This document shows positions 23,287 through 32,681 of a stretch of DNA of 34,988 bases, piece by piece; position 1 is the first letter of the stretch; each line of letters opens with the position of its first letter. Origin of the DNA: an uncultured Geobacteraceae bacterium (GTDB taxonomy: Bacteria; Desulfobacterota; Desulfuromonadia; Geobacterales; Pseudopelobacteraceae). A program made the translations under genes and the position numbers. The notes under the pieces are model-generated. The model saw only the letters and a program-made list of their open reading frames with translations, was not told the DNA's origin and ran no database searches. The stretch spans positions 1-34,988 of the forward strand of contig CAINRC010000014.1 of the NCBI GenBank assembly GCA_903852495.1, given 5' to 3'.

Positions 23287-24114
23287 CTATTTTTTCTTGT
23301 TAAAGAGAATACGTTTTGCGGTGCTCGATATGACAGAAGACACGTTTTTGCTTTTGGCAAAGGAAGCCATATCCTTCTCATCCATGGTGCCCATATATCT
23401 CATGGCATTCTGCACCGGCGTCCGACTGTTTTCAATCAGGGCTTTCCGTATCTTGTAGATTTTAACCCATTCCTTGTTGGCACAGATCAGCCGCATAATC
23501 TCATCGGTCAGGCTGCCCGATTTGATAAGCGCCAGTACCTCTTCATCTGTTATGCGTGGATTTTTCAGGACGCTGGTTGAAACCAGTCTGTTTGAATCCT
23601 TGACAAGAATTGCCCGCCATTCTTTGTCACCGGAAAGGGCCATTTTAATTTTTTCGCTGATCTCCATAAGTTGGGCAGATTTATATTTGCTGAGAAATTG
23701 TTCGCCATCCGTACTGACAGGGTCTTCCTCGTCAGGTACGACCTCCAGGTTCACGTCCTCAGGGAGTTTATCCTGAATGTCCTCATCTGAAAGGCAGAGG
23801 GGGTTAGTATGCAGGGTGGCGTCGGGGTGGTTAATGCAGAAGAAACGCAATGCATCGAGAACGAGAGGGTTGGGGTCCGCAGAGTCCACATATTCAGTAA
23901 TTACTTCCGTTGGTAAATTTTCCAGATTGGTGATGGCCAGGCGGCTGACGGCAGATTCGGGATCTTTTGAGAGACAGAGCAGCAGCATCAGCCGATCGGC
24001 TGTTACCATCTCCCTTGCCGCAGAGCATCCGGAAAATCTGACTTCCAAAGGTGTCCCCGGCCGGACGAATTTCGCCACGGCCGGAGAGATTTTAAGCGTT
24101 ATCTTTTCAGCCAT
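23287..24114 (-). CDS. Uncharacterised protein, HEAT-like helical
   Basis: The 275-residue protein is not recognised at family level. It has no signal peptide or membrane helix. Helical segments such as DRLMLLLCLSKDPESAVSR and VLKNPRITDEEVLALIKSG resemble HEAT-type repeats, and an acidic central linker (about 110-140) contains VVPDEEDP. It starts seven bases after the SPOR gene stop with no Shine-Dalgarno sequence (the strand reads CCTCCC there), so translational coupling is likely. The MglA-like gene follows by 18 bases. The arrangement suggests the three proteins work together, perhaps in polarity or envelope placement, but this is inference. Confidence 0.6.
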   Translation of the reverse strand: MAEKITLKISPAVAKFVRPGTPLEVRFSGCSAAREMVTADRLMLLLCLSKDPESAVSRLAITNLENLPTEVITEYVDSADPNPLVLDALRFFCINHPDATLHTNPLCLSDEDIQDKLPEDVNLEVVPDEEDPVSTDGEQFLSKYKSAQLMEISEKIKMALSGDKEWRAILVKDSNRLVSTSVLKNPRITDEEVLALIKSGSLTDEIMRLICANKEWVKIYKIRKALIENSRTPVQNAMRYMGTMDEKDMASFAKSKNVSSVISSTAKRILFNKKK

Positions 24115-24121
24115 AGGGAGG

Positions 24122-25120
24122 TTACTTGTGCGAAAGAGTTGCTTTTATTCCGGCAGTTTTCAGCCGAGCACGTGCCTGTTCCGCCTCATTTTTACTTTTG
24201 AACGGCCCGACCGAAAGATTCCGGGAGGGTATGCCAATGTCAGTCTGCCTGATGGTGACCGCTATCCCCACAGCCTTCAAACGATCTCTCTCAGTAACGG
24301 CAGCATCCTTGTGCAAATAAGACCCGGCATACAGGACGAACCTGCTCCCCTGCTGGATTACAAAGGCATCAGACGTTTGACGCTTAAGTTTATCCAGTGT
24401 CGGCTGGACTGCGGCTCGATCATTGAATTCAGCGACAAACAGACGGTTCATCGCCGATTTTTTCTGTACGGAGGGTTTGACAACCGGCTCAAGTCCGGCT
24501 TTTCGCACATGGCCCATATCTGTTGACAGCTTTTCTTCCAGAACATAATTCCCGACAGCAAGTGTCCAGAAACTCGGCACGGTCGTTTTTTTCTTTGCGA
24601 CGGCTTTTGTTTGTACCTTGTCCTTTGCAACAGCTTTCTTGTTGACCGGTTTTTCCGCCACAGCCGGTTGTTTTGTTTTTGTTGGCGGCTTTGGCGCCTC
24701 GATTTTTTTCGCTTCAGGTATCGGTTTAGCCATGACAGGTGCCGGTGCCGGCTTTGGTGCCGGAATGACCGGCGCTGCGACCGGAGGTGCTGCTGGTACG
24801 GCTACAGGTGCCGGTACCGGTCCGGCGGCGATCACCGCAGCTTTTGGAGTTTCAGCGCCAGCGCCCTTTTTTACATCCACTTTTTCGGGTTCCCCTGCGC
24901 GTGCCGGCAGCGGAATTTTAACCATCTGCGGGGCGGGGGCAGCAATTTCGCTGCTCTTCTGCGTTTCCAGGGGCCTGATCAGGTCGGTGAAAAAATAGAG
25001 GTATGCAAAACCGCCCACCAGAACCAACAGAAGGATAAGAAGGGCTGTTTGCCTCTTTTTTTCATCGGGCGCTTTATACTGCTCAATATCACCCGAATCT
25101 TTGCTGAATTTGAACTCCAT
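24122..25120 (-). CDS. Membrane-anchored tandem SPOR-domain protein
   Basis: The 332-residue protein has a short cytosolic N-terminus, one membrane helix (ALLILLLVLVGGFAYLYFF, about 27-46), a Pro/Ala/Lys-rich linker (about 55-185) and two SPOR-like units. The first starts near FWTLAVGNYVLEEKL and the second near FVLYAGSYLHKDAAV, ending NLSVGPFKSKNEAEQARARL. SPOR domains bind glycan strands of septal peptidoglycan lacking stem peptides, so a division-site or envelope role is likely. ATG 25120 is preferred to 25126 because GGAGG is six bases upstream. It lies 19 bases after the EF-G paralogue. Confidence 0.85.
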   Translation of the reverse strand: MEFKFSKDSGDIEQYKAPDEKKRQTALLILLLVLVGGFAYLYFFTDLIRPLETQKSSEIAAPAPQMVKIPLPARAGEPEKVDVKKGAGAETPKAAVIAAGPVPAPVAVPAAPPVAAPVIPAPKPAPAPVMAKPIPEAKKIEAPKPPTKTKQPAVAEKPVNKKAVAKDKVQTKAVAKKKTTVPSFWTLAVGNYVLEEKLSTDMGHVRKAGLEPVVKPSVQKKSAMNRLFVAEFNDRAAVQPTLDKLKRQTSDAFVIQQGSRFVLYAGSYLHKDAAVTERDRLKAVGIAVTIRQTDIGIPSRNLSVGPFKSKNEAEQARARLKTAGIKATLSHK

Positions 25121-25139
25121 GACCATCCTCCGTTACCGC

Positions 25140-27236
25140 TTAATGATTGTTATGATCCTTTTTTTGCGCTGCGGATTCGGCCACTATCTTTTGTGAAAGA
25201 TGTGAAGGCACTTCTTCATAGTGGGAAAATTCAATACTGAACAGCCCGCGATCACTGGTCATGGATTTGAGATCATTGGAATAGGCAAGAACTTCAGACA
25301 TGGGAACGATCGCACGGATTATCTGTGAGTTTGCTTTTGGTTCTACCCCGACAACTTTGCCACGTCTTGAATTCAGGTCGCCGATGACGTCGCCCATGCT
25401 TTCGTCCGGTACCGTGATCTTCATATTGACAATAGGCTCGAGCAGAACCGCCTTGCAGAGTTCCATCGCTTTTTTGAACGCCATTGAACCGGCGACTTTA
25501 AAAGCCATTTCGGATGAGTCTACCGTGTGAAATGAACCGTCATACAGGGAAACCTTGAAGTCCACAATCGGATACCCGGCCAGGAATCCATCCTGGCAGG
25601 CTTCCTGAATCCCCTTGTCCACTGCGGGGATGTACTGGCGCGGTATGACTCCGCCCACAACCTTATCATCAAAAACGTACCCTTCACCCCGACCGGTAGG
25701 GGACATTTCGATCCAGCAGTCGCCATACTGCCCACGGCCACCGGACTGTTTTTTGTATTTGCCCTGCACCTTGGCGGTGCCACGGATTGTTTCAAAATAG
25801 GGGACCTTTGGCGTTTTAAGAAGTACCTCAACGCCAAATTTCCGCTTCATCTTTTCGACAATTACTTCCAAATGAACCTGTCCCATGCCGGAAAGGATAA
25901 ACTCCTTGGTCTGTACATCCCGGTGCGATTCAAGGGTCGGTTCCTCCTCAATCATCCGGTGCAGTGCGTTGTGGATCTTATCCTCGTCAGCCTTGGTTTT
26001 CGGCTCGATCGCATATGATATTACCGGCAGCAGCTGTTTTGCCGGTTCAAAAATGATCGGTTTGCCCGGATCACAGAGTGTGTCACCGGTAACGGTTTCC
26101 TTAAGTTTGGCAACGGCAACGATATCGCCCGCAACAGCCTGTTTAATGGGGTGCTGTTTTTTTCCTTCCAGCTCATAAATCTGGCCGATCCGCTCCTCGA
26201 CCCCTTTGGAGGAGTTAAAAATCACCGAATCCGAGTTAAGCACACCGGAGTACACCCGGAAAATCGTGATCTTGCCGGTATACGGGTCTGACGTCGTTTT
26301 GAAAACCAGTGCCGAGAATGGTTCCCGCTCATCGGGAGCACGTTCCAGTATTTCTTCGGTTTTTGGATGGGTGCCGACCGCCTTGGTTCGATCAAGCGGG
26401 GAGGGGAGGTAGGCGCAGATTGCATCCAGCAGGTGAGGCACGCCGATATTGGCAGTCGCCGCTCCGCAGAGGACGGCGGTGAAGGTGTTGCGCATGGTGC
26501 CGACCCTGATGCCGTCAATAATCTCTTCCTTGCTCAGGTCGCCGTTTTCCAGGTATTTTTCAGTAAGCGCGTCATACGCTTCGGCCACTGTTTCAACCAT
26601 CCGTTCCCTCAACCGGGCCGCTTCTTCGGCGTACTTGGCAGGAATGGCACCTTCCGTGTATTTCCCCGAGCCGTCTTTTGCATATACGAAGGCTTTCATG
26701 GTGATCAGATCAATGACCCCCTCAAAAGATTCCTCAAGGCCGATCGGCATCTGAATGGCAACCCCCCGTGCTCCCAGCATCTTTTCCATGTCATCAATTG
26801 CCCGGAGGAAACTGGCCCGCTCACGGTCAAGTTTGTTGACGAATGCGATGCGCGGGATCTCGAAGTCATTAGCCCAACTCCAGATCTCTTCGGTCTGGGC
26901 TTTGACCCCCGATATTGCCGAAAGAATAACAACTGCACAGTCAAGGGTGCGCATGCAGGCGCGGGTGTCAGCAATGAAATTGCCATAACCGGGGGTGTCC
27001 ACAATATGAATTGAATGGCCTTGCCATTCACAGTGGTCAAGAGCTGAGGTGATGGAAATCTTCCGTTTGATCTCCTCCGGCTCAAAATCCATGGTAGACG
27101 TGCCGTCATCAACGCGGCCCAATCGGTCGATCATTCCGGTGTCAAACAGGATTGCCTCTGAAAGCGACGTCTTGCCGGCACCACCATGCGCTACGATGCC
27201 CAGGTTGCGGATTTTGCTCGTTTCAAACTGTCCCAT
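25140..27236 (-). CDS. EF-G paralogue (FusA2-type translation GTPase)
   Basis: The 698-residue protein has the complete EF-G domain set: GTPase G domain, domain II, and domains III-V ending in a C-terminal SDLKSMTSDRGLFSIEFSHYE. It differs from canonical EF-G at key motifs. The P-loop is AHGGAGKTSL rather than AHIDAGKTT. The switch II motif is DTPGYGNF (Tyr84), where canonical EF-G has DTPGHVDF with the catalytic His. These traits are typical of the FusA2/EF-G-like branch, whose role is unclear and which may hydrolyse GTP poorly or be regulated differently. The start at 27236 follows AAGGAGG. Its genomic partners are envelope genes rather than rps/tuf. Confidence 0.9.
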   Translation of the reverse strand: MGQFETSKIRNLGIVAHGGAGKTSLSEAILFDTGMIDRLGRVDDGTSTMDFEPEEIKRKISITSALDHCEWQGHSIHIVDTPGYGNFIADTRACMRTLDCAVVILSAISGVKAQTEEIWSWANDFEIPRIAFVNKLDRERASFLRAIDDMEKMLGARGVAIQMPIGLEESFEGVIDLITMKAFVYAKDGSGKYTEGAIPAKYAEEAARLRERMVETVAEAYDALTEKYLENGDLSKEEIIDGIRVGTMRNTFTAVLCGAATANIGVPHLLDAICAYLPSPLDRTKAVGTHPKTEEILERAPDEREPFSALVFKTTSDPYTGKITIFRVYSGVLNSDSVIFNSSKGVEERIGQIYELEGKKQHPIKQAVAGDIVAVAKLKETVTGDTLCDPGKPIIFEPAKQLLPVISYAIEPKTKADEDKIHNALHRMIEEEPTLESHRDVQTKEFILSGMGQVHLEVIVEKMKRKFGVEVLLKTPKVPYFETIRGTAKVQGKYKKQSGGRGQYGDCWIEMSPTGRGEGYVFDDKVVGGVIPRQYIPAVDKGIQEACQDGFLAGYPIVDFKVSLYDGSFHTVDSSEMAFKVAGSMAFKKAMELCKAVLLEPIVNMKITVPDESMGDVIGDLNSRRGKVVGVEPKANSQIIRAIVPMSEVLAYSNDLKSMTSDRGLFSIEFSHYEEVPSHLSQKIVAESAAQKKDHNNH

Positions 27237-27309
27237 ACAACTGCCTCCTTACGTGCGATATGGATTTTTCTGCTCTACCGTCTTTTGAGCGGCTTATCGG
27301 GTATACCAA

Positions 27310-28074
27310 TTACCTGTTTCGTTCATAGAGAATGCGTAATCCATCAAGGGTTAGATTCTCATCGACCTCATCAATCGTTCTGGACTCGGGAGCGATCAGG
27401 GCCGCCAGTCCGCCGGTTGCCAGGACCCGGAACTCTTCGTGTGATTCGGAGCGAATCTGTTCCACTATCCCGTCAACCAGGCCGACATAGCCGAAAAAAA
27501 TCCCGGCCTGCATGGAGTTGACGGTATTCTTGGCAATAACATGGGGTGGTTTGACGATATCTATTCTTGGGAGTTTGCTGGCACGCTGAAAAAGTGCCTC
27601 CACAGAAATGGCGAGGCCGGGTGCGATGGCGCCCCCACAGTATTCTCCCTTGCTGTTGACATAATCAAAGGTCGTAGCGGTGCCGAAGTCAACTATCACT
27701 AACGGACACTTGTGCTTTTCAAACCCGGCAACAGCATTAACAATCCGGTCGGCACCAACTTCTCGGGGGTTGTCATAATGGATCGGCATTCCTGTTTTGA
27801 TTCCGGGGCCGACAACGTAGGGGGTTAAATTGAAAAAATCGTGGGAGATCGCTTCCATTACACCGGTCAAGGGGGGAACTACTGAAGAGATGATGGCGGC
27901 CCTGACTCCGGAAAAGGCGAGCCCGGCCTGGGCAAACAGGCTGTGTAGAAGCACCGCATATTCGTCTGATGTGCGGGATTTGTCCGTTGAAAGACGCCAG
28001 CTGCGGACAAGCGACGTACCTTTGTAGACCCCTAACACTATGTTGCTGTTACCGACGTCAATAACTAAAAGCAT
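27310..28074 (-). CDS. coaX: Type III pantothenate kinase
   Basis: CoaX phosphorylates pantothenate as the first step of coenzyme A synthesis; it is ATP-dependent and belongs to the ASKHA fold. The 254-residue protein starts [19 protein letters not shown] with the phosphate-binding loop. It continues with [30 protein letters not shown] and [15 protein letters not shown], all diagnostic of CoaX. The stop codon of birA directly precedes its ATG, the common birA-coaX arrangement. Confidence 0.95.
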   Translation of the reverse strand: MLLVIDVGNSNIVLGVYKGTSLVRSWRLSTDKSRTSDEYAVLLHSLFAQAGLAFSGVRAAIISSVVPPLTGVMEAISHDFFNLTPYVVGPGIKTGMPIHYDNPREVGADRIVNAVAGFEKHKCPLVIVDFGTATTFDYVNSKGEYCGGAIAPGLAISVEALFQRASKLPRIDIVKPPHVIAKNTVNSMQAGIFFGYVGLVDGIVEQIRSESHEEFRVLATGGLAALIAPESRTIDEVDENLTLDGLRILYERNR

Positions 28075-29052
28075 TCAGAGTATCCTCACATCTCCACAGG
28101 TAATGCGCTGCAGTTGACCATCGTCAGTTTGCAGCAGTAAAGCGCCATCCGAGTCGATGCCGGCAAACATCCCGCCGGTGCACTCAGTGCCGGAGTCGGT
28201 GACCAGAATCCGGCGTCCACGAGCATTACAGCGCTGCTGCCACTCTTCACGCACCGGGGCAAAGCCGTGTCTCAGAAAGTCACTGTACAGCCGGTCAAGT
28301 TCGTTCAGCATGATGACGGCAAAGTGCGAGCGGTCAACTTGTGCTCCTGACTCAATCAGCAGGGAAGTGGCCGGTTGACGCAAATCGGGGGGGAACTGCC
28401 GGGCGGTCATGTTCAGGTTGACGCCGATACCGAGAACAACAAAGTTGATGCCGTCCGTTTCGGCACTCATTTCATTTAACAGTCCGGCAACTTTTTTCCC
28501 GGCGATCAGCAGATCATTGGGCCATTTGATTTCAGGGGTCAGTTTCGTTGTATGCTCAATTGCCCGTGCTACAGCAACTGCAGAGAGAAATGTCAGTTGC
28601 GGGGCTTCGTGCGGCATTATTGCGGGGCGGAGAACAACAGAGCAGTAAAGATTGACGCCGGCGGGTGAAGCCCAGATTCTCCCGCGTCGTCCTTTGCCGC
28701 CACTCTGTGAGTCGGCAAGTACAACGGTTCCTTCTGCGGCTCCCTCTTCTGCCAGATGAAAGGCATCGGCATTGGTCGAAACGGTGACTTTATTGAATTC
28801 AAGTCTATTACCGATTCTGCTGCCGACCAGACCTGCTGCTATTTCGTGCGGTTCTATGTTCCCCGGTGAGGATAGCAGCCGATATCCCCGCGATGGCACC
28901 GCTTCAATACGGAAACCGTCCTTTCTCAGCGCAGATATATGTTTCCAGACAGCGGTTCGCGAGACGCCAAGCTCTCTACTGAGATGCTCTCCCGATATAA
29001 AGCCGTCTCCGGTGCGGAACAGGCGCAATATGGTACCGGCTTTCTGGTTCAT
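28075..29052 (-). CDS. birA: Biotin-protein ligase / biotin repressor BirA
   Basis: BirA activates biotin with ATP and transfers it to acetyl-CoA carboxylase; those with an HTH domain also repress biotin genes. The 325-residue protein has an N-terminal winged helix (GEHLSRELGVSRTAVWKHIS), the biotinyl-AMP loop (GGKGRRGRIWAS), IKWPNDLLIAGKKVAG and a C-terminal SH3-like domain. The ATG at 29052 is preferred over the GTG at 29067 because TGAGG lies six bases upstream. It abuts coaX and follows nadC by 36 bases. Confidence 0.94.
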   Translation of the reverse strand: MNQKAGTILRLFRTGDGFISGEHLSRELGVSRTAVWKHISALRKDGFRIEAVPSRGYRLLSSPGNIEPHEIAAGLVGSRIGNRLEFNKVTVSTNADAFHLAEEGAAEGTVVLADSQSGGKGRRGRIWASPAGVNLYCSVVLRPAIMPHEAPQLTFLSAVAVARAIEHTTKLTPEIKWPNDLLIAGKKVAGLLNEMSAETDGINFVVLGIGVNLNMTARQFPPDLRQPATSLLIESGAQVDRSHFAVIMLNELDRLYSDFLRHGFAPVREEWQQRCNARGRRILVTDSGTECTGGMFAGIDSDGALLLQTDDGQLQRITCGDVRIL

Positions 29053-29088
29053 CAGTTTCCTCAGCACTGGTCAGACAGCGCCATGTAT

Positions 29089-29913
29089 TCAGTCCAGAAG
29101 CATTGAAATGTCCATCGCACGTGGTGAGTGGGTTAACGCTCCGACCGAAATGATATCAACACCGGTCTCGGCGATTGAGCGTACCCTGTCAAGGCTGACG
29201 CCACCCGATGCCTCAACCTGGGCCCGACCGCCGATGGTCACGACAGCAGCACGCATCTCATCAAGGCTCATGTTATCGAGCATTATGATGTCGGCTCCGG
29301 CTGCCAGCGCTTCATCAACCTGGGCCAGGGTCTCGGTCTCTATTTCTATTTTCAATGTGTGGGGGATGTAGGCGCGGGCACGGCGGATCGCTTCACTGAT
29401 GCCGCCGGCAGCCATGATGTGGTTTTCCTTGATGAGGACACCGTCGTACAGTCCGGTGCGGTGATTGATACCGCCTCCGACCCGCACGGCATATTTTTCA
29501 AGCTGGCGCAGGCCCGGGGTCGTCTTCCGGGTATCAACAATTCGTGCTTTAGTCCCTGAAACCGCTTCAACAAAGCTGGCAGTAAGAGTTGCAATTCCGC
29601 ACATTCTCTGGAGCAGATTGAGAGCCACCCGCTCACCCATCAAAAGCTTGGAAGCTTCCCCATGAACGGTTGCCATAACGGTGCCGGGGGCAGCCCGCTC
29701 GCCATCAGTTAAACATGGGGTAAAGCGAATTTCCGGGTCAAGGACGGTAAAAACCCGGGCAGCGACAGAAAGACCGGCGGCGACCATATTCTCTTTTGCA
29801 ATCAACCGTGCCGAAGCGGGGCGGCTCTGCGGGACAACCGCAAGGGTGGTGATGTCACCGGTATGAATATCCTCAAGGAGAGCCTGCTCAATCAAACGGT
29901 CAATCATTAACAT
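29089..29913 (-). CDS. nadC: Nicotinate-nucleotide pyrophosphorylase (carboxylating)
   Basis: NadC converts quinolinate and PRPP to nicotinate mononucleotide in NAD synthesis. The 274-residue protein shows EDIHTGDITT, LLQRMCGIAT, IVDTRKTTPGLRQLEKYAVR, GGGINHRTGLYDGVLIKENH and the C-terminal ASGGVSLDRVRSIAETGVD. ATG 29913 with AGGTGA upstream is preferred over GTG 29922. It is the first gene of the long minus-strand run to MglA, and an inverted repeat TGTGAT / ATCACA lies 23 bases upstream of the start. Confidence 0.96.
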   Translation of the reverse strand: MLMIDRLIEQALLEDIHTGDITTLAVVPQSRPASARLIAKENMVAAGLSVAARVFTVLDPEIRFTPCLTDGERAAPGTVMATVHGEASKLLMGERVALNLLQRMCGIATLTASFVEAVSGTKARIVDTRKTTPGLRQLEKYAVRVGGGINHRTGLYDGVLIKENHIMAAGGISEAIRRARAYIPHTLKIEIETETLAQVDEALAAGADIIMLDNMSLDEMRAAVVTIGGRAQVEASGGVSLDRVRSIAETGVDIISVGALTHSPRAMDISMLLD

Positions 29914-29935
29914 TGTGGTCACCTGATCGTAGAAG

Positions 29936-29954
29936 TGTGATGATCTATATCACA
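29936..29954. promoter_or_regulatory. Inverted repeat upstream of nadC
   Basis: TGTGAT (29936-29941) and ATCACA (29949-29954) form a perfect 6-bp inverted repeat with 7 bases between. It resembles a CRP/FNR-type half-site pair, but the spacing (TGTGA-N9-TCACA) is not that of E. coli CRP. It is a candidate operator for nadC and nothing more. Confidence 0.3.
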
Positions 29955-30203
29955 GCGCAGGATGGGTATCAACCGCTATAAAGAACGGTTACCGGCTGAA
30001 GATTGGTTGCATCGGATCGAAACGTGGAAGTGTAACGACCCTACAGTTTCTGAATGAGATTGTTTGTACGCAACGGGCCAAAACACTACTGAATGTGGCA
30101 GGATAAGTCAATTTATTACATAATTTACACGGCCTGACGCGCTGGTCCGACACACTCAGAACAGGTCCCGTATGGCCGTATTTTTCACCGCAAGATTAAC
30201 TGC
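29955..30203. other. Intergenic stretch between nadC and the maeB promoter
   Basis: No gene was found in this stretch. It contains an inverted repeat AACCG / CGGTT around 29971-29989 and a longer imperfect pair ACGGCC / GGCCGT around 30130-30178. It probably carries the nadC promoter on the minus strand and upstream sequences for maeB on the plus strand. Confidence 0.4.
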
Positions 30204-30233
30204 TTGACAAGAACATTTCAACGAGTCTATTAT
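30204..30233 (+). promoter_or_regulatory. Sigma-70-type promoter of maeB
   Basis: TTGACA at 30204-30209 and TATTAT at 30228-30233 are separated by 18 bases. The predicted leader is about 75 bases and ends in GGAGAGAG before the maeB ATG at 30317. This is the best promoter match noticed in the window. Confidence 0.7.
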
Positions 30234-30316
30234 TTTTCAGTTTTAGTAAAAGTAGAGCCGCATTGTTTTAAAAAAGGGAACTAATTTTTTAACAAAACTA
30301 AAAACGGAGAGAGAAA

Positions 30317-32566
30317 ATGGCCAAATTTAAAGACGCATTGGAATACCACTCAAGCGGGCGTAAAGGTAAGATCGAAGTTGTTTCAACCAAACCGTGCCAG
30401 ACAGCTGAAGATCTTTCTTTGGCGTATACGCCGGGCGTTGCGGAGCCTTGTCTTGCCATTCAGTTAAACCCTGAGGATGCCTATAAATACACAGCTAAAG
30501 GTAATCTGGTAGCGGTTGTTTCCAATGGTACCGCCGTACTTGGTCTTGGAAACCTCGGCGCACTGGCCGGTAAGCCGGTAATGGAGGGTAAAGGAATTCT
30601 CTTTAAACGTTTCGCCGACATTGACGTGTTTGACATAGAACTTGATACAGAAGATCCGGATGAAATTATCAAGGCATGTCAGTTGCTGGAGCCTACCTTC
30701 GGCGGCATCAATCTGGAGGATATTAAGGCCCCCGAGTGTTTTTACATTGAAGAAACCCTCAAAAAAACCATGAAAATTCCGGTTTTTCACGATGATCAGC
30801 ATGGTACTGCCATTATCTCATCCGCTGCTCTCCTCAACGCCCTGTATCTGGTTGACAAAAATATTGAAGATATCCGTATCGTCGTCAATGGTGCCGGGGC
30901 TGCCGCCAACTCATGTGCCAAGCTCGCCATTGCACTTGGTGTAAAGCCGAACAACATGATCATGTGTGACACCAAGGGGGTCATCTACAAAGGGCGCGTT
31001 GAGGGGATGAACCCCTACAAAGAGCTTTTTGCCGCCGACACTCATTTCCGTACTCTCGAGGAAGCAGCAAACGGCGCTGATGTCCTGTTCGGACTTTCAG
31101 CAAAAGGCGCATTTACCAAGGAGATGGTTGCCAGCATGGCACCAAACCCGGTCATTTTCGCCATGGCCAATCCGGATCCGGAAATAACTCCTGAAGATGC
31201 TCACGCTACCCGCAGTGACGTCATGATGGCCACCGGGCGCTCCGACTACCCGAACCAGGTTAATAATGTCCTCGGTTTTCCGTTTATCTTCAGGGGAGCC
31301 CTTGATTGCCGCGCCACCTGCATCAATGAAGAGATGAAGCTGGCCGCTGTTAAAGCCCTGGCACAACTGGCCCGTGAAGAATGCCCCGATTCTGTCTGCA
31401 AAGCCTACGGAAACCGGAAATTCGTCTTCGGCCGTGACTACATCATTCCAAAACCGTTTGACCCGCGGGTTCTTCTCCATGTGGCACCAGCTATCGTTCA
31501 GGCTGCCATGGAAACCGGCGTTGCCCGTCAGCCGGTTGAAGATATGGCCAAATACATCGAACACCTTGAATCTACCCAGGGTAAATCCAAAGAGATCATG
31601 CGTATGGTTATCAACAAGGCCAAGAGTGATCCCAAAACAATTGCATTTCCTGAAGGTGACAACGAAAAAATCATCAGAGCAGCGAAAGAACTGGTTGAGG
31701 AAGGAATTGCCAAGCCGATCCTGATCGGTGACCGTAAAAAGATCATCCAGAAAATGGCTGATCTGCATATTGAGATGGATGTGCCGGTTATTGATCCCAG
31801 TGACTCTGAACTGACCAGCAAGTATGCAGATCAGTTATATACGCTGCGTCAGCGTAAAGGTATCACACAGAGCGAGTCAAGCCGTCTCATGCAACGCAAG
31901 TCACGCACCCATTTCGGCTCGATGATGGTTCATATGGGGGATGCTGATGCGCTGCTCGGCGGGATTGATACGCACTACCCGGAAACAATCCGTCCTGCGC
32001 TGGAAGTCGTCGGCAAACAGCGGGGCCTTTCGAGTGTCCACGGTTTATACATGATGGTTTTCAAGAAGGGGGTCTATTTCCTGGCCGATACGACCGTAAC
32101 AATCGACCCGACTGCGGAAGAGCTTGCCGAAACCGCCATTCTGGCGGCGGGAAAAGTACGTATGCTTGATATTGAGCCGCGGATTGCCATGCTCTCCTTC
32201 TCAAACTTCGGTTCATCCAATCATCCCCAGACCCAAAAAGTCCGTCGGGCTGTAGAGATTGTCAAGGAGCGTGAACCTGACCTGATCATTGAGGGTGAGA
32301 TGCAGGCTGATACATCGGTTGTGCCGGAACTGCTTGAGGGGTTCACCTTCTCAAAACTGAAAACAGCGGCCAATGTCCTGATCTTCCCGGACCTGAACTC
32401 AGGGAACATATGCTACAAGCTGTTGCGTCATTTGGGAGGAGCTGAAGCGATCGGTCCGATTTTGATGGGTATGAACAAGCCGGTTCATGTTCTTCAGAGG
32501 GGCGATAGTGTTGATGATATCGTCAATATGGCAGCGATTGCTGTAGTGGATGCTCAAAACGCATAA
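30317..32566 (+). CDS. maeB: Malic enzyme with phosphotransacetylase-like C-terminal domain
   Basis: MaeB-type malic enzyme decarboxylates malate to pyruvate with reduction of NAD(P). The 749-residue protein has the malic enzyme part (about 1-430) with [42 protein letters not shown] and the nucleotide-binding [16 protein letters not shown]. The C-terminal part (about 430-749) is a phosphate acetyl/butyryltransferase-like domain ([20 protein letters not shown]) that serves regulation in characterised MaeB proteins. Length is normal. It has its own promoter and a strong terminator. Confidence 0.96.
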   Translation: MAKFKDALEYHSSGRKGKIEVVSTKPCQTAEDLSLAYTPGVAEPCLAIQLNPEDAYKYTAKGNLVAVVSNGTAVLGLGNLGALAGKPVMEGKGILFKRFADIDVFDIELDTEDPDEIIKACQLLEPTFGGINLEDIKAPECFYIEETLKKTMKIPVFHDDQHGTAIISSAALLNALYLVDKNIEDIRIVVNGAGAAANSCAKLAIALGVKPNNMIMCDTKGVIYKGRVEGMNPYKELFAADTHFRTLEEAANGADVLFGLSAKGAFTKEMVASMAPNPVIFAMANPDPEITPEDAHATRSDVMMATGRSDYPNQVNNVLGFPFIFRGALDCRATCINEEMKLAAVKALAQLAREECPDSVCKAYGNRKFVFGRDYIIPKPFDPRVLLHVAPAIVQAAMETGVARQPVEDMAKYIEHLESTQGKSKEIMRMVINKAKSDPKTIAFPEGDNEKIIRAAKELVEEGIAKPILIGDRKKIIQKMADLHIEMDVPVIDPSDSELTSKYADQLYTLRQRKGITQSESSRLMQRKSRTHFGSMMVHMGDADALLGGIDTHYPETIRPALEVVGKQRGLSSVHGLYMMVFKKGVYFLADTTVTIDPTAEELAETAILAAGKVRMLDIEPRIAMLSFSNFGSSNHPQTQKVRRAVEIVKEREPDLIIEGEMQADTSVVPELLEGFTFSKLKTAANVLIFPDLNSGNICYKLLRHLGGAEAIGPILMGMNKPVHVLQRGDSVDDIVNMAAIAVVDAQNA

Positions 32567-32586
32567 TCAGCAGTTATCTGAGCCAA

Positions 32587-32657
32587 TTGCAAAAGTCTTT
32601 GAATTTAGTTCCCCCTCCCTTCAAGGGAGGGGGATATTTTTTTTAAGACTTTTGCAA
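32587..32657. terminator. Bidirectional terminator inside a palindromic element
   Basis: A 10-bp G+C-rich stem (CCCCCTCCCT / AGGGAGGGGG, 32611-32633) is followed by a T-tract after maeB. It is enclosed by a perfect outer 13-bp inverted repeat (TTGCAAAAGTCTT at 32587-32599, AAGACTTTTGCAA at 32645-32657). The 71-base unit lies between convergent maeB and the OmpA-family gene and could serve both. The outer arms make it look like a dispersed repeat element used as a terminator. Confidence 0.8.
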
Positions 32658-32681
32658 GAGTCTCAGTTTAGATTTCCATCC

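Noticed and set aside
31097..31768. Minus-strand reading frame of 223 codons inside maeB
   Set aside because: It is antisense to the malic enzyme active-site region and lacks any recognisable feature.
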